Position numbers and translations under genes: made by a program. Below, piece by piece: positions 50,960 to 64,000 of a DNA stretch of 64,000 bases (position 1 is its first letter; each line of letters begins with the position of its first letter). The stretch comes from Erpobdella octoculata (Eukaryota; Annelida; Clitellata; Hirudinida; Erpobdellidae). The DNA lies in the NCBI GenBank assembly GCA_963978895.1, contig OZ022246.1, forward strand, positions 16,536,549 to 16,600,548. The letters are read 5' to 3'. The notes beneath the pieces were generated by a model. It saw only the letters and a program-made list of their open reading frames with translations, did no database searches and had not been told where the DNA came from.

Positions 50960-51159
50960 CATTACGTTCGGATGAATGGTGTAGCAATGAATAAAGGACA
51001 TACATACATACATATATACATACAAACATTCATTTATATATATATATAAAGATATTAGATATAAGGAAGTAACCGATTTCAATTTTTTGCCGATTTCCTA
51101 TTTTTGGTTCAAAAATTTGCCGATTCCGGTTTTGGTCCAATTAATCAGCAATATCTAAT

Positions 51160-51490
51160 ATGAAAATTTTGACATCAACGAAAATGTTTGCTGATTCTTC
51201 TGAAAACTATTTTGGTTGGTACCCAGTACGGTTTTTGCTTTTTGGCAGCTTTCATTTTGTCTTCTGCTTTTCGTTTCTTGTCATTTTCACAGATTCCAGA
51301 ATATTTAGAAAAATTGTCTGGGTGTCTTGTTCTCAGATGTGTAATCAATTCACTCGTACCGAAAATGCGCGCATCGCTTCCTCCTCGTTTTAATTCTTCA
51401 TTGGAAGCTAAACAGTTGGCCCTCTATTTGTCAATCGCATTGATTTCAAAAAATTCCCAAAATTTTGCTTCTTTGCGCCATTGTTAACTA
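51160..51490 (-). pseudogene. BED zinc-finger fragment
   Basis: The minus frame reads AKFWEFFEINAIDK, stop, RANCLASNEELKRGG, then IFGTSELITHLRTRHPDNFS and a Lys-rich linker. The H-x4-H pair of the BED finger is in HLRTRH, and the first two cysteines are reduced to one (CLAS). It is a decayed hAT-type or ZBED-like fragment. Confidence 0.6.
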
Positions 51491-51545
51491 TTTCGACATA
51501 GTTTAATAATAATATTTAAATTAATTATAGTAGTGTACTGGGTTT

Positions 51546-51562
51546 ATATATATATATATATA

Positions 51563-51613
<51 letters not shown>
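51546..51613. repeat. (AT)n microsatellite
   Basis: About 68 bp of TA repeat with a TCTA interruption, directly followed by T1 sequence. Confidence 0.97.
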
Positions 51614-53393
<1,780 letters not shown>

Positions 53394-53610
53394 TGGTGTA
53401 TTCCAATAGTATAAATGTTACGGTCTCTGTGATTTCATTAGTTTATGATTCAGGTCTTAAACACTATGGAATTATGTTTTACTCATGTTCTTTTTGTTGA
53501 GTCTCGTATTCTATTGATTTGATAGGTGGAGTGTTTACTCTTTTGTTAGTGTGCTAATTCTTTGATAATTTCGGTTCTTTTTGTTTGTTTACTTTTCTCG
53601 TTTTACTTTT

Positions 53611-53652
53611 GACCCTGATGATGGCTGACATAGCTGAAACGGTCCGTCGGTC
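53611..53652 (+). ncRNA. Hammerhead ribozyme (PLE type)
   Basis: Stem I GACC (53611-53614) and GGTC (53649-53652), canonical core CTGATGA (53615-53621), stem II GGCT/AGCT with loop GACAT, GAAA (53636-53639), minimal stem III (ACG/CGT, loop GTC) and cleavage triplet GTC (53646-53648). Cleavage is predicted after 53648. The ATG of the tail peptide MADIAET is at 53621-53623. Confidence 0.92.
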
Positions 53653-53825
53653 TGACAATAAAAGTTTAACGAAAAAGTTTTTGACTAATTGTAGTCTCGA
53701 ACAGCGAGTTTTATACCGAAAAGTTGACAATTTGGCTCGAAAAGTTGTTTCTGCCAAATGGCGAGTTGTATTTTTTAGAGTATATCTCAAAGATATATAT
53801 ATGTGTCCGCGTCCATAGATATAAC

Positions 53826-54424
53826 TGTAAGATGAAGATGATTCATCTTACGTATTTTCATAGTATTTGTTTATTTTATTTTATTATGTGTGCATATTTT
53901 GGTTGTGTTGAAACAATAGTCATTTATGTAGGAATGTATATGTGTGTATATGTGTGTATATATATGTATATATATATGTATATGTATGTATATGTGTATA
54001 TTTGTGCTCCGGTGACATTGTGTGTGCGTATAATTTTTGTATCATTAGTGTATATATGTGTATATGTGTGTTTGAGTGTATATATACATGGATGGATGGA
54101 TGTATGTATATGTATATATATATATGTATATATATATATGTATATATATATGTGTATATATATATAATTGGTATTGGTGTTTTTCCTTTTTGTGGTCCTC
54201 AGTAGAAAAAGTAAGGTTGTTGAGTAGAGAAATTGGAGTTATAAAAAGATTTGTCAGAACCGGGCTAACTTCTGCAAAGTGATATAATTCAGTTTAGAGT
54301 CAAGAAAAGGATTATATTCAAGGAAGAATAATAAAGTTAAAATAAATTCGAGAAATATTGTGTTATAAATAACTTCGACTTTAACGTTACGAATCGCTAG
54401 AAAGCATATTCCTCTACGTTTACA
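53826..54424 (+). repeat. Solo LTR of the gag-protease Gypsy family
   Basis: It is the reverse complement of the LTRs at 33734 and 36299, starting TGTAAGATG and ending CGTTTACA, 599 bp. The flanking 5-bp duplication ATAAC is at 53821-53825 and 54425-54429. A complete LTR with matching duplication and no internal sequence indicates LTR-LTR recombination. Confidence 0.95.
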
Positions 54425-54479
54425 ATAACAGTAGACATATAATTTAAATAATTAATGTCCATGGATCTAACACCTCCCT

Positions 54480-54954
54480 TCAGTTAGGACTTAGACGATA
54501 CTTCTTAGCACTTGTATCCATGATGAGCCTCTTTGGTCGTTTGCGAAGTCTGTTGGGTCTCGTTGCCGGGAGCGTGTGATTGTTTCGATCTACCATTGTG
54601 CTTGGCGTATCTATTTTCTGGTTGTTAATCTGTTTCCTAAATGGCAGATCAAACGTGTCGAAAAGTGTGCTGTGATTTTCTATCCTGGGGCGTATCTGAT
54701 TTATGTGTCGCTTGCAAACGATGTTTTCAACCAACACTTGGTACACGACTCGTCCCTCTCTTTTTTTTAAAATTTTACCTGGCACCCAAGGTGGTCAACT
54801 CCGCCTTGCTAATTGCGAGCCAGTCCCAAGCCTGGAGAAAGGAGGAGGGAAAGGTAAAAAGGATCAAATTCTGATCCACGACAGGAAGTACTCAAGTGCT
54901 TCCTACATACAGCCATTAGAGTCTTAAAACACCTGGTGTAAAGGACTATAAACT

Positions 54955-54990
<36 letters not shown>

Positions 54991-56330
54991 CAAGGTGGTC
55001 GATTTGGACGAAAATCCCTTACATACACGGTTTCATCTTTATGGAAACTCTTCCGAGGCTCAGCCTCTTTTTCTTTATTTGTTTGGGCGTGTAGTTGTTC
55101 TAAAATTGTTCTTGGTTTGAACCCCAAGAAATTTTCTGCTGGTGCTTTACCTTGTGGTGCTGCTGGACAGGGTGTTGTTCTATATGTAAACAGGACAGTT
55201 TGAAGAGCCTCTGCTGGTGGTTCTTCTCCTTTTAGTTTTTTCAGTGCCCTTTTGAAGGTGTCAACGAAACGTTCTGCCTGGCCATTAGATTGAGGGTGGT
55301 ATGGTGGAGATCGAAGGTGTACAATGTTATATTTTCTGCAGAAATCTTCAAAATTTGTGGATGTAAATTGAGTGCCATTGTCGGAAACCAATGTTTTAGG
55401 GTAGCCGAATCTGGAAAAGATCTTTTGTAGTTCCAGTATTGTTGCTTGTGTTGATGCGCTCTGCATTTCGACTACCTCCGGCCATTTGCTAAAAGAATCT
55501 ACTAGGATCATATACATCTTACCTTCTACTGGTCCTGCAAAGTCCACATGCAGTCTTTCCCATGGCTTGGTTGTTGGAGTCCAGTTGCAAGGAGTTTCAT
55601 GGCTTGGACTTTTTGCTGCCATTTGACATTGGGTGCATCTTCTTACTAACATTTCGATGTCATTGTTTATGCCTTGCCAATACACGTGTTCTCTTGCGAG
55701 TGATTTCATTCGACAAATTCCTGGGTGACCTTTGTGAAGCATCTGTAACACGCGTTCTTGTAAACTGTCAGGAACAACTATTCTTTTTCCGAACATGATG
55801 CATCCATTCTGTATGGATAATTCAGATTTCAATGTGCACAACTGGGAAATGTGTTTTGAAGGTTTCTTTGGCCAGCTTCCTGTTTGTAAGTTTTGGTGGA
55901 TGAGTTGTAGCTTCTCGTCATTTGTTGTTGCTGTGCAAATCTCTGGGTGACTAACAGGAAGTGCGTTAATAGTTCTTATGAATAAAGCATCGACATCTTT
56001 GTTTATTTGAGCTATCACTTTGTCTACCTCTGTTGTGTTCTGATCCGCTATCAGTCGTGATAGTGAATCTGCATGACCAAAGGATGTCGTACTTCTGTAT
56101 TCAATTTTAAAGTCATATGATCTCAATGTGAGGGCCCAGCGTTGGAGACGGTTTGCTCTGAACGTTGGAATTCCTGCCTTATTTCCGAAGACTGCAAGAA
56201 GAGGTTTATGGTCGGTCAACAATGTGAATGGTCTGCCATATATGTACCTGTGAAATTTTTGAGTTGCAAAAATGATGGCAAGCGCTTCCTCTTCTATTTG
56301 GAAGAACCTCGGATGTCCACAACTCTCACC
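54480..56330 (-). pseudogene. Gypsy RNase H end and integrase, interrupted by SINE
   Basis: RNase H part: FTLLTDHKPLLAVFG, RLQRWALTLRSYDFKIEYR and HADSLSRL. Integrase: zinc-binding HKGHPGICRMKSLAREHVYW followed by CTQCQ, and catalytic core VDFAGPVEGKMYMILVDSFS (Asp), LVSDNGTQFTS (Asp) and YHPQSNGQAER (Glu), a complete D,D-35-E set. The C-terminal domain is broken after RPNRPPW by the SINE, and resumes as VPGKILKKREGRVVYQVLVE and RHINQIRPR (GPY/F-type module), ending at 54480. Confidence 0.9.
54797..54987 (+). mobile_element. SINE with LINE-type 3' tail (copy 3)
   Basis: It starts AACTCCGCCTTGC and ends GGTGTAAAGGACTATAAACT and a run of about 29 A residues (54960-54987). The 13-bp target duplication ACCCAAGGTGGTC is perfect (54784-54796 and 54988-55000). 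The long A tail and perfect duplication make it the youngest of the three copies. Confidence 0.93.
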
Positions 56331-56389
56331 AGTCGAAGGCGAATATAAAGTTGCTAATGGTGAACCACTTCATATTGATCTTCCATGTT

Positions 56390-56735
56390 TGCCGGGAGAC
56401 CAAAGTGATGTCAGCACCAGTGTCCAGTTGCAAACGAGCATCGTAGTCTCCAATTTTGACACGGACAAACCTTTGTGTGTTTTCTTGTGTACTTGCTACT
56501 GCGGAGATCGTGTGCTGGCGGTGCGATTTCTTCCAGTGTTTTTTATGCTGCTGTTGTTGTGTTGTTTGTCTTGGGCAATCACTCTTCCAGTGATTTCCGT
56601 TGCAAATGGGGCAAGGGCTGGGTGGACTTTTCTTGTGTGGTGATGGTTTAAAAGATGAGCGACTGTGTTGGTGATTGTGACTCCTGACGGCACTGATGTT
56701 TTGGTGTATGACTGTTGGCTGTTACAGAAGTTTGG
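56390..56735 (-). pseudogene. Gypsy zinc knuckle and protease
   Basis: The minus frame reads CPICNGNHWKSDC (CCHC knuckle, C-x2-C-x4-H-x4-C), then RVKIGDYDARLQLDTGADIT with the catalytic DTG, and LVSRQTW. The protease is cut shortly after, and the sequence joins RNase H. A stop separates it from gag. Confidence 0.8.
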
Positions 56736-57279
56736 CATCTTCTTTTACTGTTTTTAACACATGATAATTTTGAACCAGCTCTTTGAATGTTACTGATTCG
56801 TTGTCGTCCATTCGTCGGAGGAAACGCATTCGGTAGTCGGCTAGTTCAGGTGCTTGGAACGCAAAAACTAAAGCCAGACATTTGAATGTGTCGTCAGTGA
56901 TTTTGTTTACTTCTGCCTCTTCGCAGTTTGCGTTCAATAGATTAGCAAAAGAATTGAAATCATCACTAGGGTTGAAAATTTGTCTAAAACACTCAAACCT
57001 TTTTCTGAGAAGACTCTTCTGAGGAGAAAATATCTTTATCATTGTAGTGACGGTTTCTTGCCAATTGAGGTCGTTTGGAGTTTGTGGGCTGATGTGCGTG
57101 TTGAACGTTTTGTAGGAGTCGTCATCCAGTAATAATACTAGCACCTTGGCTTTTGTTCTTTCGTCTAGCTGTTGGTCGTCGATGAGGTCGTTGAAACGAC
57201 GAAACCACAAGTCGAAAGAATTTGTTTTCTCCGGGTTGTATGTGAATTTGTCCATCCTTTGTAGAACGTTTTGAAACAA
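56722..57279 (-). CDS. Gypsy gag (capsid-like)
   Basis: 185 codons from MFQNVLQRMDKFTYNPEKTN with SFDLWFRRFNDLIDDQQLDE, VLLLDDDSYKTFNTHI, LLRKRFECFRQIFNP and PELADYRMRFLRRM, the layout of the capsid (retrotransposon gag) domain of Ty3/Gypsy elements. The frame stops just before the zinc knuckle. Confidence 0.85.
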   Translation of the reverse strand: MFQNVLQRMDKFTYNPEKTNSFDLWFRRFNDLIDDQQLDERTKAKVLVLLLDDDSYKTFNTHISPQTPNDLNWQETVTTMIKIFSPQKSLLRKRFECFRQIFNPSDDFNSFANLLNANCEEAEVNKITDDTFKCLALVFAFQAPELADYRMRFLRRMDDNESVTFKELVQNYHVLKTVKEDAKLL

Positions 57280-57312
57280 ATTATCGCTTGATGTGCGTGT
57301 TGAGTCCCTGCA

Positions 57313-57410
57313 AATTTCACGTTCCTAGGATGAGGCGTTTGAGCTCGGCGTTGATTATCAGTCAGTCAGTCAGGACATGTTCTTTTATATATATAGATAT
57401 ATATACACGT
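57313..57410 (+). repeat. Family C 3' fragment
   Basis: CACGTTCCTAGGATGAGGCG, GAGCTCGGCGTTGATTATC, three CAGT units and GACATGTTCTTTTATATATA are identical to the right ends at 32.5 and 50.4 kb. Confidence 0.85.
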
Positions 57411-57489
57411 TTTTTATATATTTTTATATAATTAAATAAATAAAAATTATTTACCTTACTTAAATTAATATGTATATATATATATATAT

Positions 57490-58054
<565 letters not shown>

Positions 58055-58099
58055 TAATTTAAGTAAGGTAAATAATTTTTATTTATATATATATATATA

Positions 58100-58447
58100 T
58101 TTATAAGACTCTACTAGGAATCGAACCACGCGCTCTTACCAACTGAGCCACCGACCATCACCAAAAAATGATGGCTAGAAGTCTCAGTCTTTCGGAGCTA
58201 CTTAACATTAGACTACGACTATGATAGGCTCAGAACTCCTTACTTCGGCTCGACTCGACAGCTAGTCTGCTGCCAGATAGGTAATTTTTTTGCGAAGTGA
58301 AACACTGCGTTGAAATGTTTCAAGAGCCTACAAATACGATGACTAACTGTCACCACAAGTAACGCAAATATTTATAAGACTCTACTAGGAATCGAACCCA
58401 CGTGTCTACGGCAACACCGCCTCGCCTAAATGCAAGCGCTCTACCAG
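58100..58447 (-). repeat. T1 tRNA-like repeat, deleted copy
   Basis: A module with a 30-base internal deletion (58106-58160, lacking the anticodon and variable arms) is followed by the spacer body with its hairpin and a second, nearly complete module (58376-58445) that ends at a short AT tract. Confidence 0.82.
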
Positions 58448-58479
58448 TAAATATATATATATATATATATATATTTACT

Positions 58480-59217
<738 letters not shown>

Positions 59218-59239
59218 AGTTCTGAATTATGATATATAG

Positions 59240-59520
59240 ACTTAAAAAGAAGGCAGATGCCACCATAGATATCTATGGATGCCACCATAGGAAGAATATC
59301 GAGCAGACAAAGGATCAACAGAAGGCCTAGCCTACTCAACAAAAGAAAAGCCAGTAAGAATAGATGCAAGGAGAGAATGCTTAAAGACGAGAATGGATCC
59401 TTGCAAGGCAGCATTTATAGGCACATACCCCTTTAGCAATGCAAGCAAACTCCTGGTGACGCCGGCAAGGCTCGAACTGCCGACCTAACAATTGACAGGC
59501 TATGCCACCAGCGCCTCACA
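59240..59520 (-). mobile_element. tRNA-derived SINE
   Basis: The minus strand begins GAGGCGCTGGTGGCATAGCC with an A-box-like head and GGCAGTTCGAGCC as B box, then TTGCATTGCTAAAGGGGTAT and CTTATAAATGCTGCC-like body. It is the same family as the SINE at 22348. Confidence 0.75.
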
Positions 59521-59689
59521 CATGTGAGCAGGGGCGCAACCAGGAAGAGACTTGCGCCCCTCAGGCCAAATCGGGGGTTCTGCAATTTTTCCAAATATGA
59601 TGAGTTTTTCTTTGGGTGGGGGGCTTTTCAATATGCCATAGGCACAACAATATATTCTTGGTTACTTATATTCAGTGCAGCCCCGCAAC

Positions 59690-60650
59690 TACGGAGGGGA
59701 ACAAATCCCCCTCTCTAAGATATTTGGCCCCCCTGGAAAATTTTAAGATATGTAGTTTTTTGAAATTTATAAGCCTGTTAACCGTTACACAAGTAAATAG
59801 CTGGATAAAACAGCGTATTTCGACCCCCCCCCAATTCTAAGATATGTACTTACTTTTTCGAACTTTATAAACCTTTCAACCGTTATACAAGCTCATAACT
59901 GGATAAGGCAGCGGATTTCGCCCCCCTCCTGAAAAATTCTAAGGCATGTAATGTTTTGAACTTTATAAGCCTGTAAACCGTTATAAAAGTTCATAACTGG
60001 ATAAGGCAGCGGATTTCGCTCCCCCCCCCAAATTCAAGATATGTACCTATTTTTTCGAACCTGTATACAAGTTCATAGCTCGATAATAAGGCAGCAGATT
60101 TCGCCCCCCCCCCTGAAAAATTCTAAGACATGTACTTTTTTGAATTTTATAAACCTGTTATGTAGCTGGATAAAACAGCGTATTTTGCCCCCCCCCCCCA
60201 TTCTAAGATATGTACCTACTTTTTCGAACTTTATAAACCTGTAAACTGTTATAAAAGTTCATAACTGGATAAGGCAGCGGATTTCTCCCCTTCCCTAAAT
60301 TCTATGATATGTACCTACTTTTTCAAACCTGTTAAACATTATACAAGTTCATAACTGGATAAGGCAGCAGATTTCGCCCCCCCCCCAAATTCTAAGATAC
60401 GTACCTATTTTTTCGAACCTGTATACAAGTTCATACTCGATAAGGCAGCGAATTTCTCTCCCCCCCCCTGAAAAATTCTAAGACATGTACTTTTTTGAAC
60501 TTTATAAACCTGTTATGTAGTGTTTAGCTAGATAAGGCAGCGTATTTCGCCCTCCCTCTTACTGAAAAATTCTAAGTTATGTACCTTTTTGAACTTTATA
60601 AGCCTGTAAACCGTTATTCTGGTACATAGCTGGCTAAAGCAACGTATTCA
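59690..60650. repeat. Tandem array, unit about 100-115 bp, with C-rich runs
   Basis: Eight or more units share TTCTAAGATATGTAC, TTCGAACTTTATAAACCTGT, CATAACTGGATAAGGCAGCG and a run of 7-12 C residues before AAATTCTAAG. Units vary by indels (about 75-115 bp). Confidence 0.85.
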
Positions 60651-62130
60651 GGAATAGTCACAAAATTGGGAATGTTGGGTATCTATCAACACACCTGCAA
60701 TATAGTGTATTTTGTATCCAATGCGGTTAACTTATTAACGCATCACTGCAAACATCTCAGCAAAACCTTGGAATGCAACTTTTTCTCACGGCCCACTTAT
60801 ACTTGAAAAAAAATCTAAAACTTTTTAAAGCCTTTCTTTAGTTTTTCCTCAAAAAAAGTCGGAGCTGCTTTTTCAAAACGAATTTTTTATTTTTTCTGTA
60901 TAAAAACTGATAGCTGATGACCGGGAGAGGGGGCTATCCAGAAGTAGTTTATCCATACATGTTAAACCACTTCAGGGGGCCCACTAGTTGACCTATCCAA
61001 CCTCAAAAACCTAAAATATCAGAATAGAAGCTTGAAGTGTACCCATATAAAATTACAGATTGTGTTTAAATTAAAAAACAAAACAGAAAATTAATTCTGT
61101 AACTCAAAGATTTACGATTAATATTGATTATTTTTATTTATTGCACTTTTTGTCATTTTATTTTTATAAACTATTCCAGCAAATCCAAAATGAAGTTATA
61201 AAAATAATAAACAATATGGGTGTTGCTGATGCACCTTGGTTTTACATATAATATTTACATTGTCTATTCAACTCCTGATATAATTTTAGTGGTTTTTTGG
61301 CCATTTTCATTTCGCCCCCTTTAGAGATAGCTCGCCCCCCCCCCCCCAGAGCATGACGTCTAGTTGCGGGGCTGATTCAGTGTTACTTCTTTGTCAATAA
61401 CATTCGGCCTTAAGGGTTTTATTTCAGAGGCGACGATTCAGCAAAATCTTTAGGGGGCGAAGATTTTTTAAATTCAACCTAGAAAATCTTCAAACTCAAA
61501 TGACCATGCCAATATACAACAGTATGTTGTATTTTCATGTTAAACGTCATATTAATTAAAAAAAAACAGTATACAAAAATATTAACTTTTGTTTAATATT
61601 GAACGCAGACAAAAAAAAATTATTGAATGTTACAAAAGGTATCTAAAAGATTGAAAAATATTAGCAGAGATATATGATATAACTAAGTAGATATAATTAA
61701 AAATGTATAAAAAAAAATACTACGTTTATCAACTAATCTAAATAAATGAGATAATAAAGATATTTTACTATTTGGTAGAAAAAAATTTTGGGCGTCCCCC
61801 CCAGCCCCTCTCAATTGCCGCCTCTGATTTATTGAATATATAATTCTTCCAGTAAATGAAATGGTGAACAGACTTTCACAGACCGATCAAAAAATTATTT
61901 TGTAACTGCAAACACATCAAAATGTAATTTAGACTACAACATTTTAAAATTGTTTAAAACTGTTTAGGATCTCACATTGCATGGCAACATATCCTAAAAT
62001 TAACTTTTTATATAGTTTAGAATACATGAAATGTTCAATGTATATTTATAAATTACATCAATCATATCATATTACAATTTTAAACATATCACAAACTTAT
62101 TTTTTAACATTTGCTTTTAACTGGTTTGAG
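60650..62130. other. Unassigned stretch with C-run relics
   Basis: GCCCCCCC-type phrases at 61310-61345 and 61795-61830 resemble the array to the left and other repeat ends. I see no supported coding sequence. Confidence 0.45.
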
Positions 62131-62135
62131 ACTGA

Positions 62136-62225
62136 GTTTGACTATCTTCAGTTTGCAGTCTTTCTTTTCTATCATTAATACATTATTAAAGATACAATAA
62201 AACTGCAGACTGAAGATAGTCAAAC
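62136..62225. repeat. Inverted repeat hairpin (24-bp arms)
   Basis: GTTTGACTATCTTCAGTTTG (62136-62155, continuing CAGT) and its complement at 62202-62225 differ at one position, separated by 42 AT-rich bases. It could be a small MITE or a fold. Confidence 0.85.
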
Positions 62226-62374
62226 TAATAATAATAATCTGTTCTATCTTTAATTTTGTATTAATTATAATTGGTTGTGTTGATTTGAACAGTTTCAAAA
62301 ATTTTTCTCCTGCTGCAGGCTTTCTTCCCTTTTCAAACTTGAGCCCCCCCCCAGCATTTTTTGCTGGTTACGCC

Positions 62375-62500
62375 CCTGGATGTGAGTTAATTTCTTGCTC
62401 AGGGAAACTAAATGCCCAAACATGGAATAGAACCTGGGTACTCTGGATGTCCAAGCCGGTGGTGTCTAAACCACTAGACCAACACGTCTCAGCATTGATA
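62375..62500 (-). mobile_element. tRNA-derived SINE head
   Basis: The minus strand has TGGTCTAGTGGTTTAGACAC (A-box region) and GGTTCTATTCC (B box), followed by ATGTTTGGGCATTTAG. It is preceded on the plus strand by a TTACGCCCCTGGATG-type end. Acceptor pairing is not evident, so it is a SINE or relic rather than a tRNA gene. Confidence 0.6.
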
Positions 62501-62714
62501 AACATTTTTTTTATTACTTAAGACATGGAAAGAACTATTGCATTTTTGTAGAGAGTACAGATGATAAAACTATCAAAAGATAAAAACAAATTTTTTTTGC
62601 TATAAAATAGCTCTTCCGAACACAGACATGGAAATACTAATTATGGCAAAAGATTTTAATAACATAAGCACAATCACCTTGTTCACTGAAGACAAGACCA
62701 GAAAAAAATTTATT

Positions 62715-62816
62715 TTAATGTCTACTAAATTTGAAAATAACAATGTCATGACTAGAAAATTCAGGGTCTTGTTTTTCAGTAGAAATTTGCTCAATGTTGA
62801 ACTTTGATTTCACAAG
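62715..62816 (-). CDS. VCPKMT: VCPKMT/METTL21D-like gene, last exon
   Basis: The acceptor TGGTGCTTTCAG (62828-62817, minus) leads into LVKSKFNIEQISTEKQDPEF and SSHDIVIFKFSRH, then TAA. It matches the C-terminal end of METTL21D (FxxEEIPxExxDxExxxxDIxI pattern). Phase 0 joins it to the exon at 62891-63010. An AATAAA overlaps just after the stop. The intron between (62817-62890) is 74 bp. Confidence 0.78.
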   Translation of the reverse strand, partial: LVKSKFNIEQISTEKQDPEFSSHDIVIFKFSRH

Positions 62817-62890
62817 CTGAAAGCACCATGTAACACAATTGTCAAAAATTTTAAAACTACATATAAAATTTTTAGTAATTAAATTCATAC

Positions 62891-63010
62891 CTCAAAAAAT
62901 TTGGATGCAATGAGCTTCTTTTCCTGAGAATCTCTGATTTCATAACAAAAATAAACTAGTGTGTGATGACCACAAAGGTCACATATTGTTACAAACAGTG
63001 GAATGATGCT
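62891..63010 (-). CDS. VCPKMT: VCPKMT/METTL21D-like gene, penultimate exon
   Basis: 120 bp, 40 codons: SIIPLFVTICDLCGHHTLVY, FCYEIRDSQEKKLIASKFFE. It is flanked by the acceptor TTTATTTAAG and donor GAG/GTATGA. It matches the METTL21D region with the strand and helix after the active site (LxxTLxDLxGxxTxIxxCYExR and EKKxFE). Phase 0 on both sides agrees with the neighbours. Confidence 0.82.
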
Positions 63011-63072
63011 CTTAAATAAAATATAAATGTTAAAGACATTAACTATGACATATCCCAAAATTTTAAACTTAC

Positions 63073-63256
63073 TTCCTCATAATATAAGCAATCTGCTACT
63101 AAAACAAAATCAGGAGACAAAAATTGTTTTTTAACACATTTTCCCCATTTTAAAGGCCTTGCTTTCACACTACCCTTAATAGCAAATCTATTGTAACCAA
63201 TATTTAATTCTAATAATGGAATAAATTCATCCAAATCTGTAACAATGCAGTTTGCT
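63073..63256 (-). CDS. VCPKMT: VCPKMT/METTL21D-like gene, exon with methyltransferase motifs
   Basis: 184 bp: ANCIVTDLDEFIPLLELNIG, YNRFAIKGSVKARPLKWGKC, then FLSPDFVLVADCLYYEE. METTL21-family features are the acidic end of motif Post I (TDL), the N-x-x-x-GSVxAxxLxWG segment and the DxxLxADCxYYEE motif IV. The enzyme trimethylates a Lys of the AAA-ATPase VCP using S-adenosylmethionine. The acceptor TATTTTCAG and donor GAA/GTAAGT are good. The exon(s) coding for the N-terminus and the glycine-rich SAM motif should lie upstream on the minus strand; I could not recognise them before the window end. Confidence 0.85.
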
Positions 63257-63828
63257 CTGAAAATATAAAATTTAGTTTAAAATAATTATTACAAACAATT
63301 TTAAAAGTATGTATAATAGGATGACTACAATTTTTTTCTTAATTTTTTGTCCCATTGTCACAAATGCTTATGCTTCGATTCATATACTCAAATAAGTTAA
63401 AACTGTTTTAAGAAAAACCTCTTGCAGCAAAAAATATTTTGAAAAATATATTGAAAAAATTACACCTGTAATGAAATATGCTAACTTTGATATTTTATCA
63501 AATTCTAAATAACCAATTACATGAAACAGAAGCTGGAAGCATTAGAAGTGCATCAGCATCATCGTCATTAACTTTATCGACACCTTCTAGGACTTCATCA
63601 TTTATATCTTTATCGACAGTTATTGTCAGTTTCTATAGCAACATCTGACTTGATGTTGTCATACAGGGGCACCCAGAGGGGTGGGTTTAGTTATACTATT
63701 ATAGTTCTATCTACTTCTACACTAATTTTACTTTCACTTAAACTTGTTAACTTTATATCCAACAGGCATAATCAGAGACAGGGGTTTCCAGGGAGCATGT
63801 ACAAATTAAATATTGCAAAATAATCTAC
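63257..63828 (-). other. Presumed intron
   Basis: AT-rich DNA between the acceptor of the METTL21D-like exon and the donor of the candidate exon at 63829. There is no supported ORF. Confidence 0.4.
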
Positions 63829-63939
63829 CTTGATATAAAAAAGATTTTTAACATAGTTTTCAAAATATTTATAACTGTAATTGTTTTCAAAGAGATTTTG
63901 CATCGCATTGTCATTATAAATCAAATCAAAACGTTCATC
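63829..63939 (-). CDS. Candidate upstream exon, unrecognised
   Basis: 111 bp open in one frame (DERFDLIYNDNAMQNLFENN, YSYKYFENYVKNLFYIK), with the acceptor CCTATTGTGTAG and the donor AAG/GTAGAT on the minus strand. I cannot match it to METTL21D, so it may belong to another transcript or be chance in AT-rich DNA. Confidence 0.3.
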
Positions 63940-64000
63940 CTACACAATAGGAGAAAATGTTTTTGTAGTCATCAGCTTATTATTGATATCGATATCAAAG

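Larger units (their letters stand above)
54430..57312 (-). mobile_element. Ty3/Gypsy element, internally deleted, SINE in integrase
   Basis: Minus-strand order: gag (57279-56722), CCHC and protease (about 56690-56390), an abrupt joint near 56330 to the middle of RNase H, then integrase (56100-54480). The RT and the start of RNase H are deleted. A SINE (54797-54987) splits the integrase C-terminus. The right end is cut at 57312 against a family C fragment, and no LTR pair was found. Confidence 0.88.

Noticed and set aside
50460..50994. Ser/Pro/Phe-rich frames on both strands
   Set aside because: They arise from the 18-bp CGCTTTCCCGCTCCCGGT array of family E.
63623..63823. Plus-strand 66-codon ORF
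   Set aside because: It has no homology that I recognise and lies in the presumed intron of a minus-strand gene.

Overview
The window is a repeat-dominated piece of a eukaryotic, almost certainly invertebrate metazoan, nuclear genome. The evidence is AT-rich DNA, GT-AG introns, fragments of animal-type genes (VCPKMT/METTL21D methyltransferase exons, a myosin heavy-chain tail pseudogene), and decayed copies of many animal transposon classes: Penelope-like elements (PLE), an RNase H-bearing LINE, Ty3/Gypsy LTR elements, P-element-like THAP transposons, hAT, piggyBac, Helitron, MITEs/foldbacks and SINEs. I cannot name the species. The only plausible host gene is at the right edge (62.7-63.3 kb, minus strand).

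Layout. 0-5.4 kb: LINE 3' half, then a dispersed unknown element split by a TTAA-flanked piggyBac relic. 5.4-9.9 kb: P-type fragments, a PLE tail with duplicated degenerate hammerhead ribozymes, a MITE with 8-bp target duplication, a GC-rich minisatellite and a possible PLE C-terminus. 9.9-25.6 kb: PLE cluster (at least seven copies or fragments) interleaved with long (AT)n tracts and two related families of tRNA-like repeats (called T1 and T2 here), plus a THAP/P-element-like gene with introns at 14.1-16.2 kb. 26-30.4 kb: myosin pseudogene, Gypsy fragment with LTR, BED finger, P-type transposase C-terminus. 30.5-32.7 kb: interspersed repeat carrying 157-bp tandem monomers. 32.9-39.8 kb: two opposed copies of a multicopy ORF, one split by a gag-protease Gypsy element with two LTRs and a 5-bp duplication. 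39.8-48.9 kb: minisatellites, second copy of the unknown element, SINE, Helitron relic, large foldback, hAT relic. 49-54.4 kb: second 157-bp repeat, T1 tandem array, PLE 3' half, solo LTR. 54.4-57.3 kb: internally deleted Gypsy with a SINE in its integrase. 57.3-62.5 kb: T2/T1/PLE tail, SINEs, a 100-bp-scale tandem array. 62.7-64 kb: VCPKMT-like exons.

Most distinctive biology: (i) six complete hammerhead ribozyme motifs, each with conserved core and complementary stem I, all in the terminal repeats of PLEs and overlapping the presumed start codon of the PLE reading frame; (ii) the PLE copies stop or start directly at (AT)n tracts, always at the same peptide position; (iii) the T1/T2 tRNA-like repeats sit at the same kind of (AT)n sites, form about 298-bp head-to-tail and head-to-head arrays and end in a hairpin preserved by compensatory change, suggesting a non-autonomous partner of the PLE machinery; (iv) a LINE and a SINE family share an almost identical 3' tail. 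Nearly all coding sequence is broken; no operon-like or co-regulated host gene set is visible.
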